Both the position numbers and the translations under genes were made by a program. DNA of 64,000 bases from Planctomycetaceae bacterium (GTDB lineage Bacteria > Planctomycetota > Planctomycetia > Pirellulales > Pirellulaceae), in NCBI GenBank assembly GCA_020638975.1, contig JACKHN010000026.1, positions 29,861 through 93,860 on the forward strand. Reading direction: 5' to 3'. Under the pieces are notes generated by a model. That model worked only from the letters and a program-made list of their open reading frames with translations. It made no database searches and was not told the DNA's origin. Position 1 is the first letter of the stretch. Every line of letters starts with the position of its first letter. Shown here in pieces: positions 26,545 through 33,909 of the stretch.

Positions 26545-27227
26545 TCTCGACGATTGTCGATCCTTGTATGGTGTTGGCACTCCTTTTGAACTTCTACATT
26601 CTGGGAGTTTCGCGGCTGCGCACCGTGATCGTCGTCGTTGCCGTGCAGGGTGTTCTGTTGGGGCTCATGTATCCGATCGTCCATCAAGGCTTTTTGCCTC
26701 AGTCAGGCGGGCTGACGACGCTAAGCCCACTCAGCTTGTTGCGCCTCGTACTTTTGACGGCGGCGATCGTCGGAATCAAAGGCATTCTGATACCGAAGCT
26801 GCTTTTCCAAGCAGTGCTCCTGGCGGACATCCGCAGCACGTTGAGTTCTGTAATCGGCTTCGTACCGTCAGTTCTGCTTGGAGGGATCGGCGCGGGAGCC
26901 GCACTGGTCTTTGCTCAAACTTTGCCGCAACCAGAAGGCCACACCATGCACCTGCTCATTCCAGCAGCCTTGGCAACGGTCTTAAGTGGTTTTGTGATGC
27001 TGGTCACGCGTCGCGAGGCCTTGGGGCAAGTGCTGGGCTACATCGTCATGGAGAACGGGATTTTCATCTTTGGGCTTCTTTTGATCGAAGCGGTGCCGTT
27101 GCTTGTCGAGTTTGGCGTCGTCTTGGATCTGTTCGTGGGCGTGTTCGTAATGGGGATTATCGTGAATCATGTGAGTCGTGCGTTCCCCGAAGCGAGCACC
27201 GAGCACTTACGGACGCTGAGGGAATAA
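26541..27227 (+). CDS. hyfE: HyfE-like membrane subunit
   Basis: A 228-residue membrane protein matching HyfE, a NuoK-like component of hydrogenase-4-type complexes. Several hydrophobic helices run through it. A Lys in the segment GIKGILIPKLLFQAVL and Glu in YIVMENGIFIFGLLLIEAVP are the family's conserved charged intramembrane positions. ATG 26541 overlaps the hyfC stop; a longer frame from 26385 lies inside hyfC and is rejected. Its stop codon TAA is directly followed by the ATG of the next gene, so translation is likely coupled. Confidence 0.87.
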   Translation: MISTIVDPCMVLALLLNFYILGVSRLRTVIVVVAVQGVLLGLMYPIVHQGFLPQSGGLTTLSPLSLLRLVLLTAAIVGIKGILIPKLLFQAVLLADIRSTLSSVIGFVPSVLLGGIGAGAALVFAQTLPQPEGHTMHLLIPAALATVLSGFVMLVTRREALGQVLGYIVMENGIFIFGLLLIEAVPLLVEFGVVLDLFVGVFVMGIIVNHVSRAFPEASTEHLRTLRE

Positions 27228-28118
27228 ATGCTCGCAGCGCTGCTTATTCTCGTTCCTGCTGTGGCCGCCGAGTTGGCCTTCGCGGTGCCGTCTCGCCGCC
27301 GGCGACTTTGGGCGGTGACCTTCGGAGTCGCCTGCCACGCGGCGTTAGTGTGCTATGTCGTCAGCACGCCATTCCCGCCGCCAACGTTGCCATGGATTGA
27401 TTCAGATGGGCTAACTCGTTACTTCCTGCTGTTCATCACGACCTTCTTCTTGATCCTTACGACGTACTTGCCGAGCTATCTCGTGAGCAACCGCCATCGC
27501 TCGAACCGTGTTTTATGTTCGTGCCTGTTACTTTCGTTGTCGGCAGTGACGACTGTCATCGTTGCTCGTCATTTGGCAGTCTTGTGGATCGCTGTGGAAG
27601 CAACCACGCTGGCGACTGCGCGCTGCATTTACGTCGAGCACAACCCGCGTGCGTTGGGCGGGATGACAGGTGTCTTGCGCAACGGGCCGTGGTCGGGCTG
27701 GGGCTTCGTCCTCGGTTTCTTCGTGATCACCGGTGCCCCCGGCGGAGGTCCTTTTGTCAACGAAATCATGGTGCTGAGCGGCGCGTTTCGCGGTGGGCAT
27801 CTGATCGCAGGATGCGTTTTGATCGGCCTGTTGTTTCTTGTAGTTGCGGGTATGGTCGCAACCGTCCTGCGGTGTACCTGTGGTCCACAGCCATCAGGTT
27901 CTACTGCGAAAGGTGAGTCGGCGGGCGAACGACTGCCTGTCTTGGCCGCGTTGCTGTTGGCGATCGCATTGGGGTTTCATACGCCTCCGTTTGTCGCCAC
28001 TTGGATTGAGCAAGTAGTGACGGTTCGATCAAGCAGCGAACTCGTTCACTCAGCCGGCGCTGTGGTTAGTGACAGAAGCCGCAACATTCACGACAACTCA
28101 GAGAATTGGATAAACTGA
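27228..28118 (+). CDS. HyfF-like paralogue lacking the channel core
   Basis: A 296-residue relative of the next gene (HyfF). Its residues 1-140 match HyfF 1-138 (both end near HNPRAL / HNQRSL), and from residue 147 (TGVLRNGPW) it matches HyfF from residue 350 (RGVLRRLPV). About 205 residues are missing at the join, without a frame break. The missing piece contains the helix 7 and helix 8 lysines and the GTKMGLAPMHTW motif, so this copy cannot conduct protons in the usual way. The start is directly after the hyfE stop and it ends 1 base before hyfF. The open frame, start context and tight spacing are kept. It may be a decaying tandem duplicate or a repurposed structural subunit. Confidence 0.75.
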   Translation: MLAALLILVPAVAAELAFAVPSRRRRLWAVTFGVACHAALVCYVVSTPFPPPTLPWIDSDGLTRYFLLFITTFFLILTTYLPSYLVSNRHRSNRVLCSCLLLSLSAVTTVIVARHLAVLWIAVEATTLATARCIYVEHNPRALGGMTGVLRNGPWSGWGFVLGFFVITGAPGGGPFVNEIMVLSGAFRGGHLIAGCVLIGLLFLVVAGMVATVLRCTCGPQPSGSTAKGESAGERLPVLAALLLAIALGFHTPPFVATWIEQVVTVRSSSELVHSAGAVVSDRSRNIHDNSENWIN

Positions 28119-28119
28119 A

Positions 28120-29553
28120 ATGCTGTTGTTGATCTTAGTGCCAGTTTTCTTTGCTGGATTGGCGTTTGCAGTCCCCTCGAATCGTCTGCGACCTTGGTTG
28201 CTGCCAGTGACGGCCGTGCTTCATACGGGGATCGCCGCTTGGCAGTTGCAGTTGGGCGATCAATGGATGTTTGGACGCTGGCTGGCGATCGATCCACTGA
28301 GTCGTGTCTTCATCGCAGCCATCAGTATTGTATTCTTGTTGTGTTCGCTTTACGCGCCCGCCTACTTGCGTGCGCGCTCCGAGCGACCGAATCGTGTCAT
28401 CTGCGCATGTCTGTTGGTTTTTCTCGGCATGATGACTCTGGTGATCATGTCACACCATCTCGGGTTGATGTGGGTGGCGATGGAGACCACCACGTTAGTG
28501 ACCGCACCGTGCATCTACTTCAATCACAATCAGCGTTCGTTAGAAGCCACTTGGAAATACCTCTTGATCGGGTCGGTGGGCATCGCTTTAGCGCTGCTCG
28601 GCTCTTTCTTTCTTGCCTATTCCATGATCGAAGCTGGCTCGGAGTCGACGCTGCTATTCGACGAATTGGTTGAGCACTCGCACAAACTGTCATTGCCCTG
28701 GCTACACGCATCGTTCGTGCTGCTGATTGTTGGTTATGGCACCAAGATGGGCCTGGCACCCATGCATACATGGAAGCCAGATGCTTATGGCGAAGCGCCG
28801 GGCATGATCGGGGCCTTGCTTGCCGGAGGGCTCACGACGTGTGCCTTTCTGTGCGTATTGCGGTTCTTCCATGTTGCGCACATCGCTCACGACGATGCCT
28901 TCGCTCAGCGAATACTTGTGTTCCTTGGCCTGCTGTCGATGGCCACGGCGGCCGTCTTCATGGCTCGTCAAAAGGACATCAAACGCTGCTTAGCCTATTC
29001 CAGCGTCGAGCATATGGGGATGTTAGCCTTTGGGATCGGAATTGGTGGTGCGGCCACATCGGGAGCCCTGCTGCACGTGCTTCACAATGGCATCTGCAAA
29101 GTCGGGCTGTTCTTGGCGGCCGGTAATATTCATCGCGCCTACGGCAGCAAGTCAACGGATGAAGTCCGAGGTGTCCTGCGCCGCCTCCCGGTGACCGGGA
29201 CATTGCTTCTTATCGGATTTTTTGCGATCACCGGCTCTCCTTTATTTGGGCCGTTCGTCAGCGAATATCAAATCCTGAGCGGCGCGATCGCATCTGGGCA
29301 TTTGTGGTTGGGGTTGACCTTCCTTGTGTTATTATTGATCGTCTTTCTCGGCATGGGCAATACGCTCATCAATTGTTCACTCGGCCCACCGCCAGAGAAC
29401 TCGAACACGACACAGTTTCGTGACAACTTCGCCATGATCGCCCCGATTGCAGTTTGCATGTTGCTGACCTTCGCACTCGGAATCTATACACCTCCATTCC
29501 TGAGCGAGTGGATCGTAGACGCTGCGGCATTTCTGCAGAGGGCACCCGCGTAG
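28120..29553 (+). CDS. hyfF: HyfF-like antiporter-type membrane subunit
   Basis: A 477-residue NuoN/NuoM-type subunit of hydrogenase-4-like complexes. All the channel landmarks are present: WVAMETTTLVTAP (helix 5 Glu), GYGTKMGLAPMHTWKPDAYG (helix 7 Lys), ARQKDIKRCLAYSSVEHMG (helix 8 Lys) and HNGICKVGLFLAAG. About 14 hydrophobic helices are expected. It is the last gene of the rightward string, 1 base after the truncated paralogue. A small GC-rich inverted repeat occurs right after the stop (GGCG / CGCC near 29555), without a T run. Role: ion translocation in the inferred Ehr-Dab assembly. Confidence 0.9.
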   Translation: MLLLILVPVFFAGLAFAVPSNRLRPWLLPVTAVLHTGIAAWQLQLGDQWMFGRWLAIDPLSRVFIAAISIVFLLCSLYAPAYLRARSERPNRVICACLLVFLGMMTLVIMSHHLGLMWVAMETTTLVTAPCIYFNHNQRSLEATWKYLLIGSVGIALALLGSFFLAYSMIEAGSESTLLFDELVEHSHKLSLPWLHASFVLLIVGYGTKMGLAPMHTWKPDAYGEAPGMIGALLAGGLTTCAFLCVLRFFHVAHIAHDDAFAQRILVFLGLLSMATAAVFMARQKDIKRCLAYSSVEHMGMLAFGIGIGGAATSGALLHVLHNGICKVGLFLAAGNIHRAYGSKSTDEVRGVLRRLPVTGTLLLIGFFAITGSPLFGPFVSEYQILSGAIASGHLWLGLTFLVLLLIVFLGMGNTLINCSLGPPPENSNTTQFRDNFAMIAPIAVCMLLTFALGIYTPPFLSEWIVDAAAFLQRAPA

Positions 29554-29675
29554 GGCGGCATCGCCGCAAAGTGGGGTAAGCTTCCAGCCTTGCCGTCTGC
29601 TAAGAAACGCCTGCTAGAAGTTCACACCACTGCATCGACGATTCAAACGCCAACCCCTCAAGAAAGAAACGCAAC

Positions 29676-30974
29676 ATGCCCTCCATCATTCGTCCGTTTG
29701 ACCAGGACGTCGATGGCCACACCGAATGGGATGGCCCGATGTTCAAGCTGGCTCAACGACAGTTTCTCAATGCTGCGAAGGTGATGGACTTGGATGAAAA
29801 CGTCCGCGACCGACTGCTGTTCCCTCAGCGGTCGCTGATGGTCAGTTTCCCCTGTCGCCGCGACGAGTATGACGAAGTCGAGACGGTGTTTGGCTATCGT
29901 GTCCAGCATGTCCTGACGATGGGACCGACGAAGGGCGGGATTCGCTATCACGAAGATGTCAGTCTTGGGGAGGTTTCGGCGCTGGCGATGTGGATGACTT
30001 GGAAGTGTGCGCTGATGGAATTGCCCTTTGGCGGAGCCAAGGGAGGTATTCGCATCGACCCCAGCAAGTTGTCGCGTCACGAGCTGCAACGTATGACCCG
30101 GCGGTTCACGATGGAAATCATCGACATGATCGGGCCCGATCGTGACATTCCCGCACCTGATTTGGGCACGAACGAGCAGGTGATGGCCTGGATAATGGAT
30201 ACCTACAGTCAGCAGGTTGGGCATGCGGTTCCGGAGATCGTTACCGGCAAGCCAGTCGTCCTGGGCGGCTCACTCGGTCGTACAGAAGCGACCGGACGCG
30301 GCTTAATCTATCTCGTGTGTGAAGCCGCAAACCACCTGGGAATTGACTTGAAACATTCTACCGCAGTCGTACAAGGCTTTGGCAATGTGGGCAGCAATGC
30401 GGCGCGGTTCCTCGCCGAAAACGGAACAAAGATTGTCGGGGTGAGCGATGTTTCGACCGGCATTCACAATCCGAAAGGGTTGGAGCTCAATTCGTTGCAC
30501 GAATATCTCGACCAACACGGCGTCCTGAAGGGTTTCCCGGGTGGGCAGGAGGTTACCAACAGCGAACTCCTGGAATTGGATTGTGACATTCTGGCTCCCT
30601 GTGCGTTGCAGAATCAGATATCCGCGCACAATGCGGGGCGGCTCAAGTGCAAGCTGCTGGCGGAAGGAGCCAATGGTCCGACGTCGCTAGAGGCCGACCA
30701 GATTCTTCAAGACAATGGAGTCTTCGTCTTGCCCGACATATTGGGCAATGCGGGCGGTGTGACCGTATCGTATTTCGAGTGGGTTCAAGACACACAGAAC
30801 TTTACGTGGACCCTGGAAGAGATCAACAACCGATTGCACAAGATCATGGTCGGAGCATTCCAACGCACGCTGCTGCGCAGTCAACGCGACAAGCTCGACA
30901 TGCGTACTGCTGCGTTGATCGAAGGGATCGAGCGGGTCGCCAAAGCGAAGTTACTGCGCGGGCTCTTCCCCTAG
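29676..30974 (+). CDS. gdhA: Glu/Leu/Phe/Val-type dehydrogenase (glutamate dehydrogenase)
   Basis: A 432-residue NAD(P)-dependent amino-acid dehydrogenase, most like glutamate dehydrogenase, which interconverts glutamate and 2-oxoglutarate plus ammonium in the cytoplasm. The substrate domain carries GPTKGGIRYH and the catalytic-lysine segment PFGGAKGGI (Lys122). The nucleotide-binding domain has VVQGFGNVGSNAARFL. The late ANGPTSLEAD and LPDILGNAGGVTVSYFEW segments are classical for the family. Length fits the hexameric small-subunit type. ATG 29676 has only a weak purine-rich stretch upstream. It lies 122 bp after hyfF on the same strand and may have its own promoter; a functional link to the carbon locus is only suggested by position. 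Confidence 0.93.
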   Translation: MPSIIRPFDQDVDGHTEWDGPMFKLAQRQFLNAAKVMDLDENVRDRLLFPQRSLMVSFPCRRDEYDEVETVFGYRVQHVLTMGPTKGGIRYHEDVSLGEVSALAMWMTWKCALMELPFGGAKGGIRIDPSKLSRHELQRMTRRFTMEIIDMIGPDRDIPAPDLGTNEQVMAWIMDTYSQQVGHAVPEIVTGKPVVLGGSLGRTEATGRGLIYLVCEAANHLGIDLKHSTAVVQGFGNVGSNAARFLAENGTKIVGVSDVSTGIHNPKGLELNSLHEYLDQHGVLKGFPGGQEVTNSELLELDCDILAPCALQNQISAHNAGRLKCKLLAEGANGPTSLEADQILQDNGVFVLPDILGNAGGVTVSYFEWVQDTQNFTWTLEEINNRLHKIMVGAFQRTLLRSQRDKLDMRTAALIEGIERVAKAKLLRGLFP

Positions 30975-30997
30975 GAGTCTACCCGCTTGCGCATGTA

Positions 30998-31066
30998 CGA
31001 CGGGCCTTCGCCGCCCGTCGGTCAACGACTTAGCTACGATTCGACGGCTTCGGAGAGCCGCCGTAC
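30998..31066. repeat. Pair of palindromic repeats between convergent genes
   Basis: The first unit (30998-31020) is a perfect hairpin, CGACGGGC, 7 bases, GCCCGTCG. The second (about 31042-31066) is a degenerate, inverted copy with a 5-bp inner stem. The same core occurs twice at 62966-63028. Position between the convergent dehydrogenase and ktrB stops suits a bidirectional terminator or BIME-like element. Confidence 0.65.
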
Positions 31067-31095
31067 GTGACGGCGTGCGGTGTCCGGACTAACTC

Positions 31096-32484
31096 CTAAC
31101 CGATCAACGGCTCTTCCGCCGGAAACTCGATTGGCTTTTGGCTCCCGCTTCGAGAAAGGGCAATGAAGACTGAAATGGGGCCAAGTCTCCCGATAAACAT
31201 CAACGCAATCACAATGACACGGCCTGCCGTGCTGAGGTGTGGTGTCATTCCGGTACTTAGTCCGACAGTACCCAAGGCCGAGATGACTTCGAATGTGGCG
31301 TCCAAGAACAACCCTTGACTTGCCGGGTGCGCAGTCCCCGACTGTTCGATGACCAGGAGTATGGCGAGGGCGACGATGGCGATCACAAAAAACAACATGG
31401 CGGTTGCTGTCGCTCGGTCGACGACTTCGGGAGGTAGTGTGCGACGGGCAATGTTGACGCGAGTACGTCCGCGAAATGTCGCCCAGGCGCGCAACACCAG
31501 AACGGCAACGGTCGAAACCTTGAAGCCTCCGGCTGTCGAACACGGTCCCGCGCCGATGGCCATCAGCAAGATCGAGATGAATAACATGGCGTTCGTAAGC
31601 GATGACATCTCGACCGTATTGAACCCCGCCGTACGGCACGAAACAGAATGAAACAATGCCACGATCGGACGTTTCCAAAGTGGCATGCCCTTCAGCACAC
31701 CGTCCCATTCCAGCATGAGAAAGCTGGCCGATCCCAACGCGAGTAGCATGGCTGTCCCCACCAGCATTAGTTTTGAATGCAGATTCAAACCGCTCCATCG
31801 CATTTGCCAACCTGCCTGCGAATTCCGTTTTATGTCGAGGATTACGGGAAAGCCGATCCCGCCTGCCACGATCAAGATGCCGATGGTCGTGTTGACGACG
31901 GGATCTCCTTGGTAACGAGTTAGGCTATCGTCGTGTAGCGCAAATCCGGCGTTGCAAAATGCCGACACGGAATGAAACAAGGCATGCCATATCGCCGCTA
32001 GAGGAGCGTGGTCATACAAGTTGCGGATCGCAAGCACAACGAATCCGCCCGCTTCAAACAACAGCGTGGTCAGGATGACGCTTTGCAGAATCCAGTTGAG
32101 ATCCGATCGTGCATCCGCTCCCAGGGTATTCGACAACACCGCCCGATGACGCAAGTTCGCACGCCCGCCCAAATGAAACACAACATAAGTCGTAACCGTC
32201 ATGATTCCGATCCCACCCAATTGGATCAGCAGCAAGATGACAACTTGGCCAACGAACGAAAAGTCATGCTCTGTTGAGCGGACGGCCAGACCGGTGACGC
32301 AAGTCGCACTTGTCGAAGTGAACACAGCATCCAGAGTCGAGATTGGGGACTGGGCCGACCCATGACAAAGCGGATGTAACAGCAGCAACGCACCTGCCGT
32401 GATCAGTCCCAAATACCAAAAGAACGACACTCGCGCGGGATACGTGAGCAGCCTGCCGGTCAACTGAGGCATTGTACTTGACAC
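31096..32484 (-). CDS. ktrB: TrkH/KtrB-type potassium uptake channel subunit
   Basis: A 462-residue membrane protein of the Trk/Ktr/HKT superfamily. The four selectivity-filter loops are visible: TSATCVTGLAV, HSVSAFCNAGFAL, HSVSCRTAGFNTV and VISALGTVGLSTG. Its length is that of KtrB rather than the longer TrkH. It works with the RCK-type regulator encoded divergently 184 bp away, importing K+ driven by Na+ or H+. An alternative start lies 4 codons later. EIIA-Ntr proteins are known to bind potassium transport systems in other bacteria, so the EIIA fusion at 20513-21214 could act here, which is an inference. Confidence 0.92.
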   Translation of the reverse strand: MSSTMPQLTGRLLTYPARVSFFWYLGLITAGALLLLHPLCHGSAQSPISTLDAVFTSTSATCVTGLAVRSTEHDFSFVGQVVILLLIQLGGIGIMTVTTYVVFHLGGRANLRHRAVLSNTLGADARSDLNWILQSVILTTLLFEAGGFVVLAIRNLYDHAPLAAIWHALFHSVSAFCNAGFALHDDSLTRYQGDPVVNTTIGILIVAGGIGFPVILDIKRNSQAGWQMRWSGLNLHSKLMLVGTAMLLALGSASFLMLEWDGVLKGMPLWKRPIVALFHSVSCRTAGFNTVEMSSLTNAMLFISILLMAIGAGPCSTAGGFKVSTVAVLVLRAWATFRGRTRVNIARRTLPPEVVDRATATAMLFFVIAIVALAILLVIEQSGTAHPASQGLFLDATFEVISALGTVGLSTGMTPHLSTAGRVIVIALMFIGRLGPISVFIALSRSGSQKPIEFPAEEPLIG

Positions 32485-32668
32485 CGTGGAACTCGTCAGG
32501 AGTCCCGCTATGGAAGGTCATGACGATAGGGAACGTGCTTACTGACCGCCGAATCTGACTTTCGCCATCGGATGCCGGATCGATCTCCGCTACAATCGGA
32601 AAGCCTATGGTGACGAGGCGGCCTGCACAACGGGCGGTTCCTGTCTTGGTTTCAATTGCGTGGGTGAG

Positions 32669-33334
32669 ATGGCAAACAACAAGCATTTCGTCGTTATCGG
32701 ACTAGGTTCCTTCGGTACGGCTTTGTCGCGGCGACTGTCGGCGAACGGTTGCCGTGTCACGGGAATGGATCACCGTAGCGAGCGCGTCGAACCGTTGAAG
32801 GACGAATTATATGAGGCGGTTATCGGCGATGCGACAGAACGCGAATCGCTCGAACATCTCTCGGTAAAGGATGCCGGTGCCGTTTTCATAAGCATGGGAG
32901 ATGACATCACCCGATCGCTACTGGCAGCGTTGCATGCCAAAGAACTGGGGGCGCCCAGAACGATCGTCAGGGGCGTCACGCCAGAGCACGCGAAGTTGCT
33001 CAAGTATTTGGGCGTCGAACGCGTCATCTTTCCGGAAATCGAAATCGCCGAAGAACTCGCAGACCGTTTTACGTGGCCCAACGTCATCGACTACCTCCCG
33101 ATTGACCCCGAATACAGCTTGGTGGAGATCTCCGCTCCCGATTCGCTGGTCGGAAAGACGCTTCAAGATGTCAACGTCCGGCGCAAGTACGGTGTTTGGA
33201 TCGTCGGCATCAAGGACGCAATGACCGGAGAACTTCATATGTTCCCCGATGGAGACTTCACCGTCGGCACCGACCAGATCTTGCTCGCAATAGGAAAGCA
33301 AGACGCCTTGAAACGGCTGCGAGATTTGAAGTAA
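32669..33334 (+). CDS. ktrA: KtrA/TrkA-type RCK regulatory subunit of K+ uptake
   Basis: A 221-residue cytoplasmic regulator. The RCK_N nucleotide-binding domain starts with FVVIGLGSFGTALSRRL (GxGxxG), followed by an acidic residue at the end of the second strand, and binds ATP/ADP or NAD(H). The RCK_C domain begins about residue 140 (YSLVEISAPDSLVGKTLQDVNVRRKYGVWIVG, in two parts). One RCK unit is present, the KtrA pattern. A GTG at 32660 would add three residues; ATG 32669 is chosen as the plainer start. It gates the KtrB channel encoded divergently. Confidence 0.92.
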   Translation: MANNKHFVVIGLGSFGTALSRRLSANGCRVTGMDHRSERVEPLKDELYEAVIGDATERESLEHLSVKDAGAVFISMGDDITRSLLAALHAKELGAPRTIVRGVTPEHAKLLKYLGVERVIFPEIEIAEELADRFTWPNVIDYLPIDPEYSLVEISAPDSLVGKTLQDVNVRRKYGVWIVGIKDAMTGELHMFPDGDFTVGTDQILLAIGKQDALKRLRDLK

Positions 33335-33909
33335 CGGCCGAGGGGCAAACCGAAGTGCTTGGCCCTCACCAGCACGAAGGGGGCTTTGCTAAGCGCACGC
33401 CGAGCTGACGGGCAGCTGAACTTCTGACTTCCATAGGAGAATGGCACGTTGCTGAAGAGCGAGGTTGTCCCTCGAAAGAGCGGTCTACTTTCTTGACTAG
33501 GGAAACAGCTCTTTAGAGGGGCATGGAACTTATCGACGTGTGCGTGAGTCAAAGTGACTGAAGCAGTTCCGCGATTCTCCTCTTTTGGGTGGGTAAGATG
33601 ACGGTGATCTGCCCCATCGAACCTCCGATACATGCCGCTACAGCCGGGCTTAGCCGATCCAATCGGCGCGAATTCTGGCAAGTTAGGCAAAAACAAGAGG
33701 CGCCCCATCCGTTTTCTTGCAACACCTTCTTGAGCAACTATAATCGCTAGAATCCCATAGAATAAATGAGTTTACGCGTTTTTTACGTCTCGCTGAAACC
33801 GGTATTGCTGGCTGATGTGGGCGCGGGGTGCATCGTAATCCCTATGTAACACCCACGGTTTCTGGCTATTGCCTCCATTGGCACCTGCAACTTTTCTGAG
33901 GCTTGGTGT
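33335..33909. other. Gene-free leader region of the giant-protein gene
   Basis: No gene seen. It contains a promoter-like pair near 33717-33744, a leader of about 160 bases, and a Shine-Dalgarno-like TGAGGC 8 bases before ATG 33910. No recognisable riboswitch or strong terminator was found after ktrA. Confidence 0.55.
33717..33744 (+). promoter_or_regulatory. sigma70-type promoter of the giant-protein gene
   Basis: TTGCAA at 33717-33722, a 16-base spacer and a perfect TATAAT at 33739-33744, about 165 bases upstream of ATG 33910. Confidence 0.55.

Noticed and set aside
18118..29553. A [NiFe] hydrogenase-4 or formate hydrogenlyase
   Set aside because: The large subunit lacks both Ni-Fe cysteine pairs, and no maturation, protease or formate dehydrogenase genes are present.
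9732..29553. Respiratory complex I (nuo) operon
   Set aside because: There are no NuoE/F/G, NuoA, NuoJ or canonical NuoI genes; gene order and HyfB/HyfE types match hydrogenase-4-like complexes.
29553..29605. Terminator after hyfF
   Set aside because: Only a 4-bp GC-rich stem without a T run was found, too weak to call.
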